DNA of 36,949 nt. Origin: JAWXUE01 sp044432865. GTDB taxonomy: Bacteria; Bacillota_I; Bacilli_A; Acholeplasmatales; Anaeroplasmataceae. The notes under the pieces were generated by a model. That model saw only the letters and a list, made by a program, of their open reading frames with translations. It made no database searches and was not told where the DNA came from. The position numbers were made by a program, and so were the translations under genes. Where the stretch lies: assembly GCA_044432865.1 (NCBI GenBank), contig JAWXUF010000009.1, positions 1 through 36,949 of the forward strand, written 5' to 3'. Below, piece by piece: positions 25,785 through 34,199 of the stretch; the stretch's first letter is position 1, and every line of letters begins with the position of its first letter.

Positions 25785-25903
25785 ATTTTATTTATGATAT
25801 AATTAATTGTAATAAAATACTTTTCAACATCTAATATGTTAATAAAAATATATTAGTTAAGTTAAATAACGTTGTAACTAAAACATTTATTAAGGAGGTA
25901 ATT

Positions 25904-26719
25904 ATGTTTAATAGAATTTATTTAGAAATAACTAACGCTTGTAATATGTCTTGTAGCTTTTGTATTAAAAACACAAGAAAGACTCAAGTTATGAATATCG
26001 ATAATTTCAAAACTATTATCAACAAAATAAAAGATCATACAAGTAATATTTACCTTCATGTATTAGGTGAACCAACAAGTCATCCTAATATAATAGAGTT
26101 TTTAGATATCTTAAAACAAAATAATTTATCAGCTAATATAACTACTAATGGTACATTATTAAATGATAAACTTATCACTTCTTCTTTAAGAAAGATTAGC
26201 ATATCACTTCATAGTATCGAGAAAGGTTCTATAAACGATAATAAAGAATATATTGATAAAATATATGACTTCGTATCAAAAGCATCTTCAAAGGGAATTA
26301 TATGCGAATTAAGACTATGGAACATAAATGCCTTTGATAACTATAACAAACAAATTGTACAACCATTATTAGATAAATTAAACATTGATACTTCCTTGAT
26401 TGAAAAAGGATATAAAATTAAAGAAAATTTGTACATTGGATTAGCACAAAGATTTCAGTGGCCAGATTTAAATAATGATTTAACTAACAAAGATGTATAT
26501 TGTCATGGTTTAAAAAGACAACTTTCTATTTTAGTAGATGGTACGGTTGTACCGTGTTGTTTAGATAGTAAAGGTGTAATGAATTTAGGTAATATAAATA
26601 ATTCTTCTTTGCAAGAAATTTTAGATACAAATAGATGTAAAGAAATTATAAATGGATTTAATAATCGAAAGCCATCTGAAGAGTTATGTAAAAGATGTAG
26701 TTACGCTACTAGGTTTTAA
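25904..26719 (+). CDS. Radical SAM protein with a SPASM/Twitch-like cluster site
   Basis: 271 residues. CNMSCSFC (about 12-19) is the CX3CX2C that binds the catalytic 4Fe-4S cluster and S-adenosylmethionine; GEPTSHPN and ITTNGTLL are the next barrel motifs. The C-terminal part has C-X12-G-X4-CC (CHGLKRQLSILVDGTVVPCC) and a final CKRC, enough for one auxiliary cluster. NLGNINNSSLQEIL is common in SPASM proteins. Such enzymes often modify peptides or act in sulfatase-type maturation, but no precursor peptide gene is seen nearby and it appears to be a single-gene unit with an AAGGAGGT site. Substrate unknown. Confidence 0.85.
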   Translation: MFNRIYLEITNACNMSCSFCIKNTRKTQVMNIDNFKTIINKIKDHTSNIYLHVLGEPTSHPNIIEFLDILKQNNLSANITTNGTLLNDKLITSSLRKISISLHSIEKGSINDNKEYIDKIYDFVSKASSKGIICELRLWNINAFDNYNKQIVQPLLDKLNIDTSLIEKGYKIKENLYIGLAQRFQWPDLNNDLTNKDVYCHGLKRQLSILVDGTVVPCCLDSKGVMNLGNINNSSLQEILDTNRCKEIINGFNNRKPSEELCKRCSYATRF

Positions 26720-26776
26720 TAGAAAAATTAATTATTTTATGATATAATATATAAGAATATTTAGGAGGAAATGAAT

Positions 26777-28264
26777 ATGGAAAAAATACAATTATCAGAA
26801 CAAGAAATTATTAGAAGAGAAAAATTAGAGTTTTTAAAAGAAAAGAACATTGCACCTTTCGGACAAAGATTCGATAGAGATACTAATTCTGCTGAATTTA
26901 CAGCTAACTTTGAATCATTTACAAAAGATGAATTAGCTGAAAAAAATTCTACTGTTAAAGTTGCTGGAAGAATCATGACTAAACGTGGTCAAGGTAAAGC
27001 TGGATTTATGACTATTCAAGATAGAGATGGATTTATACAAGTTTATGTAAGAAAAGATTCTATCGGTGATGAAGCATTCGAAGTATTTGAAAAAGGTGAT
27101 ATCGGAGATATCGTAGGTATTGAAGGTGTTGCTTTTAAAACAAACACTGATCAATTAAGTGTTAAAGCTGTAGTTTATACGCATTTAACTAAAGCATTAA
27201 GACCACTTCCTGATAAACATGCTGGATTACAAGATGTTGAGGAAGCAAGACGTCGTAGATATGTAGATTTATTAGTTAATGATGATTCAAAAAGAATTGC
27301 ATTAACAAGACCTAAAATTATTAGAGCTATTCAAAACTTTTTTGATAGCAAAGGATTCTTAGAAGTTGAAACACCAGTATTACACCCTATTTTAGGTGGT
27401 GCTGCTGCTAGACCATTCGTTACACATCATAATACACTTGATATGCCATTCTACTTAAGAATTGCAACAGAGTTACCATTAAAAAGATTAATTGTTGGTG
27501 GTATGGAAGCTGTTTATGAAATTGGTAGATTATTTAGAAATGAAGGTATGAGTCATAAACATAACCCTGAGTTCACTACTATTGAAGCTTATTTAGCTTA
27601 TTCAGATATGTCAGGAATGATGGATTTAGTTGAAGAATGTATTTCTTCTTTATGTATGACAATTAATAATACTTATGAAATTACATTCAATGAAAAATCA
27701 TATAATTTAGCACCAGGATTCAAAAGATGGCATATGGTTGATGCTGTTAAAGAAGTTACAGGTGTTGATTTCTGGCAAGAAATGAGTTTCAAAGATGCTG
27801 CTGCTTTAGCTAAAAAACATCACGTTGAAGTTCCTAAACATTATACAGGTGTTGGACATATAGTAAATGCATTCTTCGAAAAATTTGTTGAAGAAAAATT
27901 AGAACAACCAACTTTCGTTTATGGACATCCAGTAGAGATTTCTCCACTTGCTAAAATGAACGATAAAGATCCAAGATATACAGATCGTTTCGAATTATTT
28001 ATTGGTACAACAGAATATGCAAATGCATTCTCTGAATTAAATGATCCAATCGATCAATTACAAAGATTCGAAGAACAAATTAAAGAAAAAGATTTAGGTA
28101 ATGATGAAGCAACTGAAATCGATATGGATTTCGTTGAAGCATTACAATATGGTATGCCTCCTTGTGGTGGTTTAGGTATTGGTATTGATAGATTAATCAT
28201 GTTATTAACTGGTACTACTAACATTAGAGATATTATATTATTCCCACATATGAAAAATAAATAG
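26777..28264 (+). CDS. lysS: Lysyl-tRNA synthetase, class II
   Basis: 495 residues. An N-terminal OB-fold anticodon-binding domain (VKVAGRIMTKRGQGKAGFMTIQDRDGFIQVYV) is followed by the class II core: motif 1 around FLEVETPVLHP, motif 2 FRNEGMSHKHNPEFTTIEAY, motif 3 GLGIGIDRLIMLLTG. An ATG at 26771 is in frame, but AGGAGG (26763-26768) is eight bases from the ATG at 26777, the better start. An extended -10 TGATATAAT lies at 26740-26748. No T-box leader is seen. The two following genes are close enough (11 bases, then an overlap) to form one operon. Confidence 0.96.
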   Translation: MEKIQLSEQEIIRREKLEFLKEKNIAPFGQRFDRDTNSAEFTANFESFTKDELAEKNSTVKVAGRIMTKRGQGKAGFMTIQDRDGFIQVYVRKDSIGDEAFEVFEKGDIGDIVGIEGVAFKTNTDQLSVKAVVYTHLTKALRPLPDKHAGLQDVEEARRRRYVDLLVNDDSKRIALTRPKIIRAIQNFFDSKGFLEVETPVLHPILGGAAARPFVTHHNTLDMPFYLRIATELPLKRLIVGGMEAVYEIGRLFRNEGMSHKHNPEFTTIEAYLAYSDMSGMMDLVEECISSLCMTINNTYEITFNEKSYNLAPGFKRWHMVDAVKEVTGVDFWQEMSFKDAAALAKKHHVEVPKHYTGVGHIVNAFFEKFVEEKLEQPTFVYGHPVEISPLAKMNDKDPRYTDRFELFIGTTEYANAFSELNDPIDQLQRFEEQIKEKDLGNDEATEIDMDFVEALQYGMPPCGGLGIGIDRLIMLLTGTTNIRDIILFPHMKNK

Positions 28265-28275
28265 GCAGGTATCTT

Positions 28276-28854
28276 ATGAACTTTTATGATGATTACTTAG
28301 CATTTAAAGAAGATAAATATGAATTAATTGAATACTTAATTTCAAATAACTCAAATATTATAATAAGATTTAAACATGTTTTAGCTGTAATAGATTTTAT
28401 CTATGAAAGACATTGTTCAAATGTTAGACTAACTAAAGACGAAGAAGATATATTCCAAATCGGATTTAACTATATCTTCGATCGTTTCAACTTAATAGAA
28501 TTAATGTTAAATAAAATTTTCAATGATGATAAAGAACAACTTGAAGAGTTTTCGCGTACTATAAATCTTATTTTATATGTTAATGATTTTAAAGATGAAA
28601 TTACTAATCTAGATGAAAATAATAAAAAAGATCTAGACGAATTTTCGCAGTACGAAGAGACAATTTTGGAATTACTTGAAAATAAAGAACATGCTACTGA
28701 TGTAGAATTTGGTTTATTAAATGATATATCTATGAGAATATTTGATGAACTTGGTGAAGAGTATTATGGGATAAACGAGATATTCTATGATATAGCATTA
28801 GAGTATGGAATTATAGATGAAGATGATGTTGAAGAATTGGATGTACTACTATGA
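28276..28854 (+). CDS. Unknown acidic helical protein
   Basis: 192 residues, not recognised. Soluble, strongly acidic (many Asp/Glu, ending DEDDVEELDVLL), and apparently all helical, with regular hydrophobic spacing and no Cys or His clusters suggesting a metal site. It starts 11 bases after lysS and its TGA stop overlaps the next ATG (ATGA), so it is translationally coupled to the acetyltransferase gene. No function can be assigned; a helical adaptor or inhibitor would fit the look but is speculation. Confidence 0.7.
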   Translation: MNFYDDYLAFKEDKYELIEYLISNNSNIIIRFKHVLAVIDFIYERHCSNVRLTKDEEDIFQIGFNYIFDRFNLIELMLNKIFNDDKEQLEEFSRTINLILYVNDFKDEITNLDENNKKDLDEFSQYEETILELLENKEHATDVEFGLLNDISMRIFDELGEEYYGINEIFYDIALEYGIIDEDDVEELDVLL

Positions 28855-29354
28855 TTAGATTAGCAAGAATTGAAGACTTAAAAAATATAATGGTTGTTAT
28901 TGAAGATGCAAGACAACAATTAAAAGAAAATAATTCACTACAATGGAATGATGGTACAGGATATCCAGAAGCTACTGATATTTTAAATGACCTTGTTGCG
29001 AATAAACTATTTGTATATGAAGATACTAAAATAAAAGGTTGTATCGTAATGATCAAAGGCGATGAAGATTATGATAGATACGACATTTGGGATAAATGTG
29101 AATACTACGCATTACATAGAATTGCTGTACTTAAGGAATCAGCTAAAGAAGGTATTGCTACTTCTTTAATTAAGCATTGCATTACTGAAGCAAAGGAATT
29201 ACCTGTTAGAGGCGATACTCATGAATCAAATACAGCAATGATTAAAACATTTGAAAAAGTAGGATTTACTTATAAAGGCTTAATTGAATTAAGTTTCTCA
29301 AGTGGATTCAATGAAAGAAATGCATATGAATATAAAAAGGAAGACAATTATTAA
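28851..29354 (+). CDS. GNAT-family N-acetyltransferase
   Basis: 167 residues. MIRLARIEDLKNIMVVIEDA is the usual GNAT start. HRIAVLKESAKEGIATSLIK is beta4 plus the acetyl-CoA pyrophosphate loop (degenerate R/Q-x-x-G-x-G/A), and HESNTAMIKTFEKVGFTYKG is the C-terminal motif. Such enzymes move an acetyl group from acetyl-CoA to an amine of a small molecule or protein; the acceptor is unknown. It overlaps the preceding gene by four bases. Its last codons form the 5' arm of the terminator. Confidence 0.87.
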   Translation: MIRLARIEDLKNIMVVIEDARQQLKENNSLQWNDGTGYPEATDILNDLVANKLFVYEDTKIKGCIVMIKGDEDYDRYDIWDKCEYYALHRIAVLKESAKEGIATSLIKHCITEAKELPVRGDTHESNTAMIKTFEKVGFTYKGLIELSFSSGFNERNAYEYKKEDNY

Positions 29355-29367
29355 GTCTTCCTTTTTT
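29334..29367. terminator. Bidirectional terminator after the lysS operon
   Basis: A 12-bp stem, AAAAAGGAAGAC (29334-29345) with 29355-29366, loop of nine including the stop codon, T-run rightward, A/T-rich leftward. It also serves the convergent protease gene. Confidence 0.9.
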
Positions 29368-30096
29368 CTATATACTATTCCAAAAATGATTATCTAAAAA
29401 TGTATTTACTTCTTCTATCCCAACTGCATAACCGCAATAAAATGAACCATCTTTCGTTATACCAGCATAATTTATTCCTATCAATTCTAAATCAGTATTA
29501 TATAGACCTCCACCCGATGATCCATTTGATATCTCAGCATTATGTAATAATACATCAAATGTAACATTAGAGGCAAGTATATTAGGATTATTGTAAGTTG
29601 GAGCACTTTTATAGCCATAACTATAACCAAGAGTTACAACGTTAAAATTATAGTTTGGATTACCAATTGCAATTACGTATTCCTTATCATAATCACTATT
29701 TTCAGCAAATTCTACAACTTCTAATTCAATATTACCTTTTATAAATTTCCCTACTGATAAATCATAATCTGGGTCCATATGGATCACTTCAATATCATAA
29801 TAGTAATTTGAATCATAATCCATAATAGAATATGTAACATCACTGTATCCACTAACTAGGTAAGTAACATGATTACATGATAGGAAATAATAATACTCTT
29901 CATCTTCGTGAAATATTACACCACTTCCAGTGTTGTTATAAAAAAGTGCACCATCTCTACTTGTAGATGTTATAAAAATATTACTTGCTACTGTTTCACT
30001 GATTGCTTGCTCTAATATATCATCAATATTAATTTTTCCACAGCTAGATAATATACAAATAAAAATAATTGTAATAAAACTAAACACTTTTTTCAC
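29368..30096 (-). CDS. Trypsin-like (HtrA-type) serine protease lipoprotein
   Basis: 242 residues. Lipoprotein signal with lipobox LSSC (Cys about 19). The protease fold follows: GSGVIFHEDEEYYYFLSCNHV with the catalytic His, DYDLSVGKF with the Asp, and NGSSGGGLYN with the nucleophile Ser in a variant of GNSGGPL. All three triad residues are present. There is no PDZ domain, unlike DegP/HtrA, so it is the bare protease anchored outside the membrane. The start is GTG at 30096 with GGGGTG five bases before it; an ATG overlapping it is out of frame. Leftward TGATATAAT near 30131 is a likely extended -10. Alone in its unit. Quality control of exported proteins is a reasonable guess. Confidence 0.82.
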   Translation of the reverse strand: MKKVFSFITIIFICILSSCGKINIDDILEQAISETVASNIFITSTSRDGALFYNNTGSGVIFHEDEEYYYFLSCNHVTYLVSGYSDVTYSIMDYDSNYYYDIEVIHMDPDYDLSVGKFIKGNIELEVVEFAENSDYDKEYVIAIGNPNYNFNVVTLGYSYGYKSAPTYNNPNILASNVTFDVLLHNAEISNGSSGGGLYNTDLELIGINYAGITKDGSFYCGYAVGIEEVNTFLDNHFWNSI

Positions 30097-30164
30097 ATTA
30101 ACACCCCACTATCATATTCAACATATTATATCATTTAATAATGTTTAATAAAAGCGTTAGTAAT

Positions 30165-30198
30165 AAAAAATAAAAGGCTTATCATTAGATAGCCTTTT
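30165..30198 (-). terminator. Terminator of the two-gene unit at 30204-31684
   Basis: An 11-bp stem (30172-30178 with 30192-30198, 30180-30183 with 30188-30191, one bulge, loop ATTA), then leftward T-rich sequence, six bases after the stop. Confidence 0.82.
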
Positions 30199-30203
30199 AT
30201 GGA

Positions 30204-30887
30204 TTAATACAGTGATTTTTGCTGCTTCTTTTTATTGATTATCGTGACTATTGCTGTTATACCTAAAATAAGAACTACAACTGCATGGTATATTAATAAT
30301 GATTTATACACGTTACCAATTGTATTAAAAGTATACAACTCTTTTATTTCATTACTAGAATAACCTTTAGAAAAATTATCTGTTGAGATTTTATCATCTA
30401 AATCATAATTAATATCATATGAAAAAATATTAACTCCATCTTGATTGTTAAACGAGATATTTGTAATATTATCACCAATCTCTTCATTTAAAATATCATA
30501 TGATATTGTTACCATATAAATAGGAGTTGCAAAATAATATCCAGAGTATAATTCATGCGAGTACGCTTTATCTTCATTTGAAATAACTAAATTGTGGTAT
30601 CCATAATCATCTTCACTCTCTAATAAACTAGATTTAATATTTCTAATTATAAATGTATAGCCAAGAGAATTAGAATTTAGTGATTCGTACATGAATAAAT
30701 AATTATTTGTAGATGTATAAATAAGATTATATTCCTCATTGAATTTAACAAAGAAGTCGTTATTATCAAGTTTAATTGCATCACTAATTAGTTGCTCTTG
30801 GTGATTTGTATACTCTTCAGTATAACTAACATAGTAAACGTAAAGTAAACAAATTGAATATGCTATAAATAAAATAATTTTTTTCAT
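30204..30887 (-). CDS. Unknown membrane-anchored extracytoplasmic protein
   Basis: 227 residues, not recognised. One hydrophobic segment at the N-terminus (about 4-22) and one near the C-terminus (about 192-216), with a basic KKKQQKS tail. The roughly 165 residues between are polar, rich in Tyr/Asn/Ser and beta-like, and should lie outside the cell. No catalytic or binding motif is seen. The ATG overlaps the stop of the upstream gene (TAATG), so the two are translationally coupled and probably work together. Confidence 0.65.
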   Translation of the reverse strand: MKKIILFIAYSICLLYVYYVSYTEEYTNHQEQLISDAIKLDNNDFFVKFNEEYNLIYTSTNNYLFMYESLNSNSLGYTFIIRNIKSSLLESEDDYGYHNLVISNEDKAYSHELYSGYYFATPIYMVTISYDILNEEIGDNITNISFNNQDGVNIFSYDINYDLDDKISTDNFSKGYSSNEIKELYTFNTIGNVYKSLLIYHAVVVLILGITAIVTIINKKKQQKSLY

Positions 30888-31684
30888 TATTCCACACCTT
30901 TCAATTGTTTAATTTCATCAACATAAAATAATGTATTTCCATTGTTAATAACAAATTCCATACTTTTAGAATAATCTTTATTAGATGATTTATTTATTTT
31001 AGTTAAGTAATAATTATACATTACCTTCTCACACTTAGTTTTAGAAGTTAATAATTGATCATTAAAATATTTTTCAACTTTATAAAATTCATTATTTGTA
31101 AAAGCATTATACATATCCTGCGAATTTAAATAATCATTAATTAAATTATTTTTATTTGGATAAGTAATTTTCATTTTTTTGAAATATTCTTGGTAAAAAC
31201 TAACAGTCTTACTATCATGTTTCATAATTGCACTCATAATAAAGTTATGATACCATAAAAGTTTTGCCTCTATTTTGACATCCAATTTGTAAACTTCATC
31301 AGAGTAGAACAACTCTACAGCTTCTTCATTTCTTCCCGCTCTAAAATAACATGCAGTTAAAAAAGTTTTTAAAAACAATATGTGTTTTGGTGTTGATACA
31401 TTACCTAGATAATCAATTGTTAATTCAATTGCTTTTTGAGGGTCACAATCGTTATATAAAATATTTTGTAATTTTGTTGTTCTTTTTATTGAAACTGTAC
31501 AAAAGAATGTAATTGAACCTATTATTAATAGAGAAAATAAACTTAGTGTATACATAAGTATAAGTCCATAATACATATAGTTTCTGAATATTGAAGTAAT
31601 TATAATATGTGCAAACACAATAACTGCAATTATTATAGAACAAACAAATAATACTTTTTTCATTAGATCTTTATAAAATATCAT
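30887..31684 (-). CDS. Unknown membrane protein with TPR-like cytoplasmic domain
   Basis: 265 residues. Two membrane segments (about 10-31 and 38-63) are followed by a helical domain of about 190 residues. The helix-pair spacing is TPR-like: DPQKAIELTIDYL, LKTFLTACYFRAGRNEEAVELF, and later pairs less regular. No enzyme motif. The ATG has AAAGGAAT. The gene begins right after the terminator of the ABC binding-protein gene, with little room for a promoter, so it may depend on readthrough from the sugar ABC operon. It overlaps the next gene by one base. Function unknown. Confidence 0.65.
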   Translation of the reverse strand: MIFYKDLMKKVLFVCSIIIAVIVFAHIIITSIFRNYMYYGLILMYTLSLFSLLIIGSITFFCTVSIKRTTKLQNILYNDCDPQKAIELTIDYLGNVSTPKHILFLKTFLTACYFRAGRNEEAVELFYSDEVYKLDVKIEAKLLWYHNFIMSAIMKHDSKTVSFYQEYFKKMKITYPNKNNLINDYLNSQDMYNAFTNNEFYKVEKYFNDQLLTSKTKCEKVMYNYYLTKINKSSNKDYSKSMEFVINNGNTLFYVDEIKQLKGVE

Positions 31685-31707
31685 AACTATTATTCCTTTC
31701 TAGGTAA

Positions 31708-31748
31708 AGAAAAACCGAAGGTTATCAATATTGATAACTCTTCGATTT
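31708..31748 (-). terminator. Terminator after the ABC binding-protein gene
   Basis: Leftward stem CGAAG / CTTCG outside an inverted repeat GTTATCAA / TTGATAAC (31716-31744, one bulged base), followed by TTTTTC. Confidence 0.85.
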
Positions 31749-31756
31749 TAAAAATA

Positions 31757-33175
31757 TTAAACGTATAGAATTAAAGAAGTTTTAGCATCAGCGAATGCTT
31801 TATCTAATGTAGCAGGTGTATTACCTAAAAGTGAATCTAAAATAGCACCTACTGCATTTCTCGTTTCATTTGAACCGATGAATGCTGGAGTACCTGCATA
31901 ATAACTTCTTTGATTTAATCCAGCTTGACAAGCAGCAGCTTGAACAGTACCTTCATTTGCTAACCAATTTGTAAAAGTATAATCTGTTTGAGCAGAATAT
32001 CTTACAGGCATGTAACCTGTATCTTGTGCAATAGAAATTTGGTTTTCTTTTTCTAATAAATGTTGCATGAATAACCAAGTAGCTAAGTTTTCTTGCTCAT
32101 CAGCATGTACTAACATTGCCATTGATGGTCCTTGTAAAATTGAATAATTTGTAGAACCTGCAGTAGCCATTTGTGGTGTACCTGTAACATATAAATCAAA
32201 TGATCTATTATCATAGTAATTACCTGCACTTGAAGAACCTAAATTCATCCAAATAGATGGAGTTGAATCAACTAAACCAGATGTAGCAGAATCCCATTTT
32301 TGATCCATTAATTGACCTGAACCGTATGCTCCACTTGTAGCTCTAATGTTTACTAAATCGCTGTTATCTACAATATATTTTTGGAATAATGTTTTAGCAT
32401 CATCCATTGAATCATCAATAAAGTTAATTACACCTTCACCATCTTTAAATGTTGTATAATCAACATTACCTTGGTTTAATAATGCAATTGCCCAGTTAGC
32501 AGTTGTATCATGGTGCCATTGGTATACTGTACTTCCAGCTTCTTTTAAAGCAGCAGAAATTTCATATACACCTTCCCAAGTGTTTAATTTTGATTTGATA
32601 GTAGTATCAGACCAACCTTTAGTTGTACCAGTACCTAAATATTCTCTTAACATTGTCATATTTACATATGCTGCTTCTGAAGATTTAGCTAATGATAATG
32701 AATAAATTGTACCTTCATCATCATAAACTTGGTTATCTGACCAGAAACCAGCATTTTTAAAATCGTTGATGTCAGTTGTTGAGAAACCATATTTTTCATG
32801 ATTGATAAAACCAGTTAAATCTGCAACTGCATTTACTTGCATATATTCAACGAAGTTGTTTGAATAACCTAAAGTTAAGTTTGGATATTTTCTAGCAGCA
32901 ATACCTGCCTCAACAGCTGTTGATAAACCACCATAACTTTCTTTTGTTGTTGGAGTAACTGTAATATTTGGATATTCTTCTACAAATGAATCAATGTAAT
33001 CTTGATATGGATCTGATCCATCTTCATTTAATGTTGATTGATGCCAAAAATCAATCGAAATTTTTTGTTCTGTATCTAATTCATCTGCTACTACTAATTC
33101 TGGAATTGGTCCAGTACATGCTGATAATGCTGAAACTGCTGTAATCGTTAATGCTAAAGCTAATAATTTTTTCAT
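31757..33175 (-). CDS. Sugar ABC transporter substrate-binding lipoprotein
   Basis: 472 residues, family 1 (MalE/UgpB-type) solute-binding protein. The signal ends in lipobox LSAC (Cys about 20). The first strand SIDFWHQST and the segment DYIDSFVEEYPNITVTPTTK are typical of the N-lobe. LQGPSMAMLVHADEQENLATWLFMQHLL and TGYMPVRYSA are the UgpB-like C-lobe signatures. The many Trp/Tyr residues suit sugar stacking. It would capture an oligosaccharide or glycerophospho-compound outside the cell and deliver it to the two permeases upstream. Last gene of the operon before its terminator; GAGGAG ribosome-binding site. The substrate cannot be fixed from sequence. Confidence 0.9.
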   Translation of the reverse strand: MKKLLALALTITAVSALSACTGPIPELVVADELDTEQKISIDFWHQSTLNEDGSDPYQDYIDSFVEEYPNITVTPTTKESYGGLSTAVEAGIAARKYPNLTLGYSNNFVEYMQVNAVADLTGFINHEKYGFSTTDINDFKNAGFWSDNQVYDDEGTIYSLSLAKSSEAAYVNMTMLREYLGTGTTKGWSDTTIKSKLNTWEGVYEISAALKEAGSTVYQWHHDTTANWAIALLNQGNVDYTTFKDGEGVINFIDDSMDDAKTLFQKYIVDNSDLVNIRATSGAYGSGQLMDQKWDSATSGLVDSTPSIWMNLGSSSAGNYYDNRSFDLYVTGTPQMATAGSTNYSILQGPSMAMLVHADEQENLATWLFMQHLLEKENQISIAQDTGYMPVRYSAQTDYTFTNWLANEGTVQAAACQAGLNQRSYYAGTPAFIGSNETRNAVGAILDSLLGNTPATLDKAFADAKTSLILYV

Positions 33176-33209
33176 TGTTTATTTTCTCCTCTTTTTTTTT
33201 ATATATAAA

Positions 33210-33225
33210 CTAAGTCATTGCTTAG
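33210..33225 (-). other. Small hairpin between permease and binding-protein genes
   Basis: CTAAG / CTTAG with a six-base loop in the 63-base gap, without a following T-run long enough to call it a terminator. Such intercistronic stems often stabilise the downstream binding-protein mRNA; that role is inferred. Confidence 0.4.
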
Positions 33226-33238
33226 GATATACCGTCGA

Positions 33239-34189
33239 TTAACCCTTGATACCGCTTCTTGAAACACTTTGCATGATATATTTTCTTAAGAAAATATATA
33301 CTAATAATAATGGAGCTGTGATAATTAATGCTGCAGCCATCTGTAAGTTATACGAAGTACGCGTTTCTGTTCCAATTTGTCCTGAGAACGCTGTTCTCAA
33401 CCAGTTAGATATTAAACGCTTATCTGCTGTCGTGTTAACTAAACTAGGCCATACATAAGAATTCCATGCACCCATAAGATTTAGAATTGAGATAGTGATT
33501 ATCGTTGATTTTGCTAACGGAATCATTACTCTTCTAAGATATTTAAAATCTGAAGTACCATCAACTTTTGCTGCATAGTACAATTCATTAGGAATTTGTT
33601 TAAAATTTTGTCTTAATAAGAATATATAGAACACACTAACCATAAATGGAATGATTAATGCAAGTAGTGTATCTTGTAATTGAAATACATTCGCTACAGT
33701 AATAAAGTTTGTAATTACTAACATTTCTCCAGGAATCATCATTGTTGCTAATAATACACCGAATATTGCGTTTTTACCTTTAAACTCTAATCTAGCAAAT
33801 GCAAATGCTGATAATATAGTAATAATAACTGTACCAATTGTACCAGCTACACCTACTATAACAGTATTTGTAAGTTGTGCTGTAAAACTACCTACGTTCA
33901 TTGCATCAACGAAGTTACTCCACATCCAGTTATTAGGAACGAATGTTTGAACTGCTTGATCAATTTCATCTAATGATTTTAAAGCGGTATTAATCATCCA
34001 ATAGAATGGAAACAGAACCACAATTGCCATAATTGCTAAGAATGTATAAATAATTACTTTAGAAATAATATTTACTTTCTTTTTTCTATTCTCTTCTTGT
34101 TCGATCATACTTGAAAGATTAGAATAATTAACTTGATTATTTAAGAAATCTACATTTCTAGTAGAAGTTAATGAAGTTGTATTTGTCAT
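33239..34189 (-). CDS. Sugar ABC transporter permease, MalG type
   Basis: 316 residues. A polar N-terminal extension of about 40 residues precedes six membrane segments (first at about 45-68). The EAA coupling loop, ELYYAAKVDGTSDFKYLRRVMIPL, docks on the ATPase. NLMGAWNSYVWPSLV after it is typical of MalG/UgpE proteins. With the MalF-type partner it forms the channel. AGGAGG just before the ATG includes the TAG stop of the preceding gene, so translation is tightly linked. Confidence 0.92.
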   Translation of the reverse strand: MTNTTSLTSTRNVDFLNNQVNYSNLSSMIEQEENRKKKVNIISKVIIYTFLAIMAIVVLFPFYWMINTALKSLDEIDQAVQTFVPNNWMWSNFVDAMNVGSFTAQLTNTVIVGVAGTIGTVIITILSAFAFARLEFKGKNAIFGVLLATMMIPGEMLVITNFITVANVFQLQDTLLALIIPFMVSVFYIFLLRQNFKQIPNELYYAAKVDGTSDFKYLRRVMIPLAKSTIITISILNLMGAWNSYVWPSLVNTTADKRLISNWLRTAFSGQIGTETRTSYNLQMAAALIITAPLLLVYIFLRKYIMQSVSRSGIKG

Positions 34190-34199
34190 GTCGCCCCTC

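Noticed and set aside
25785..25903. Precursor peptide gene next to the radical SAM gene
   Set aside because: No open frame with a ribosome-binding site in this gap; only AT-rich sequence with a weak inverted repeat.
26700..26776. T-box or other leader before lysS
   Set aside because: Only about 60 bases lie between the previous gene and lysS; no specifier loop, T-box sequence or terminator is seen.
17818..28854. Use of TGA as tryptophan (Mollicutes code 4)
   Set aside because: TGA ends tilS (17818-17820), yabP (25289-25291) and the gene at 28276-28854, each at the expected length and overlapping the next start; Trp positions use TGG.
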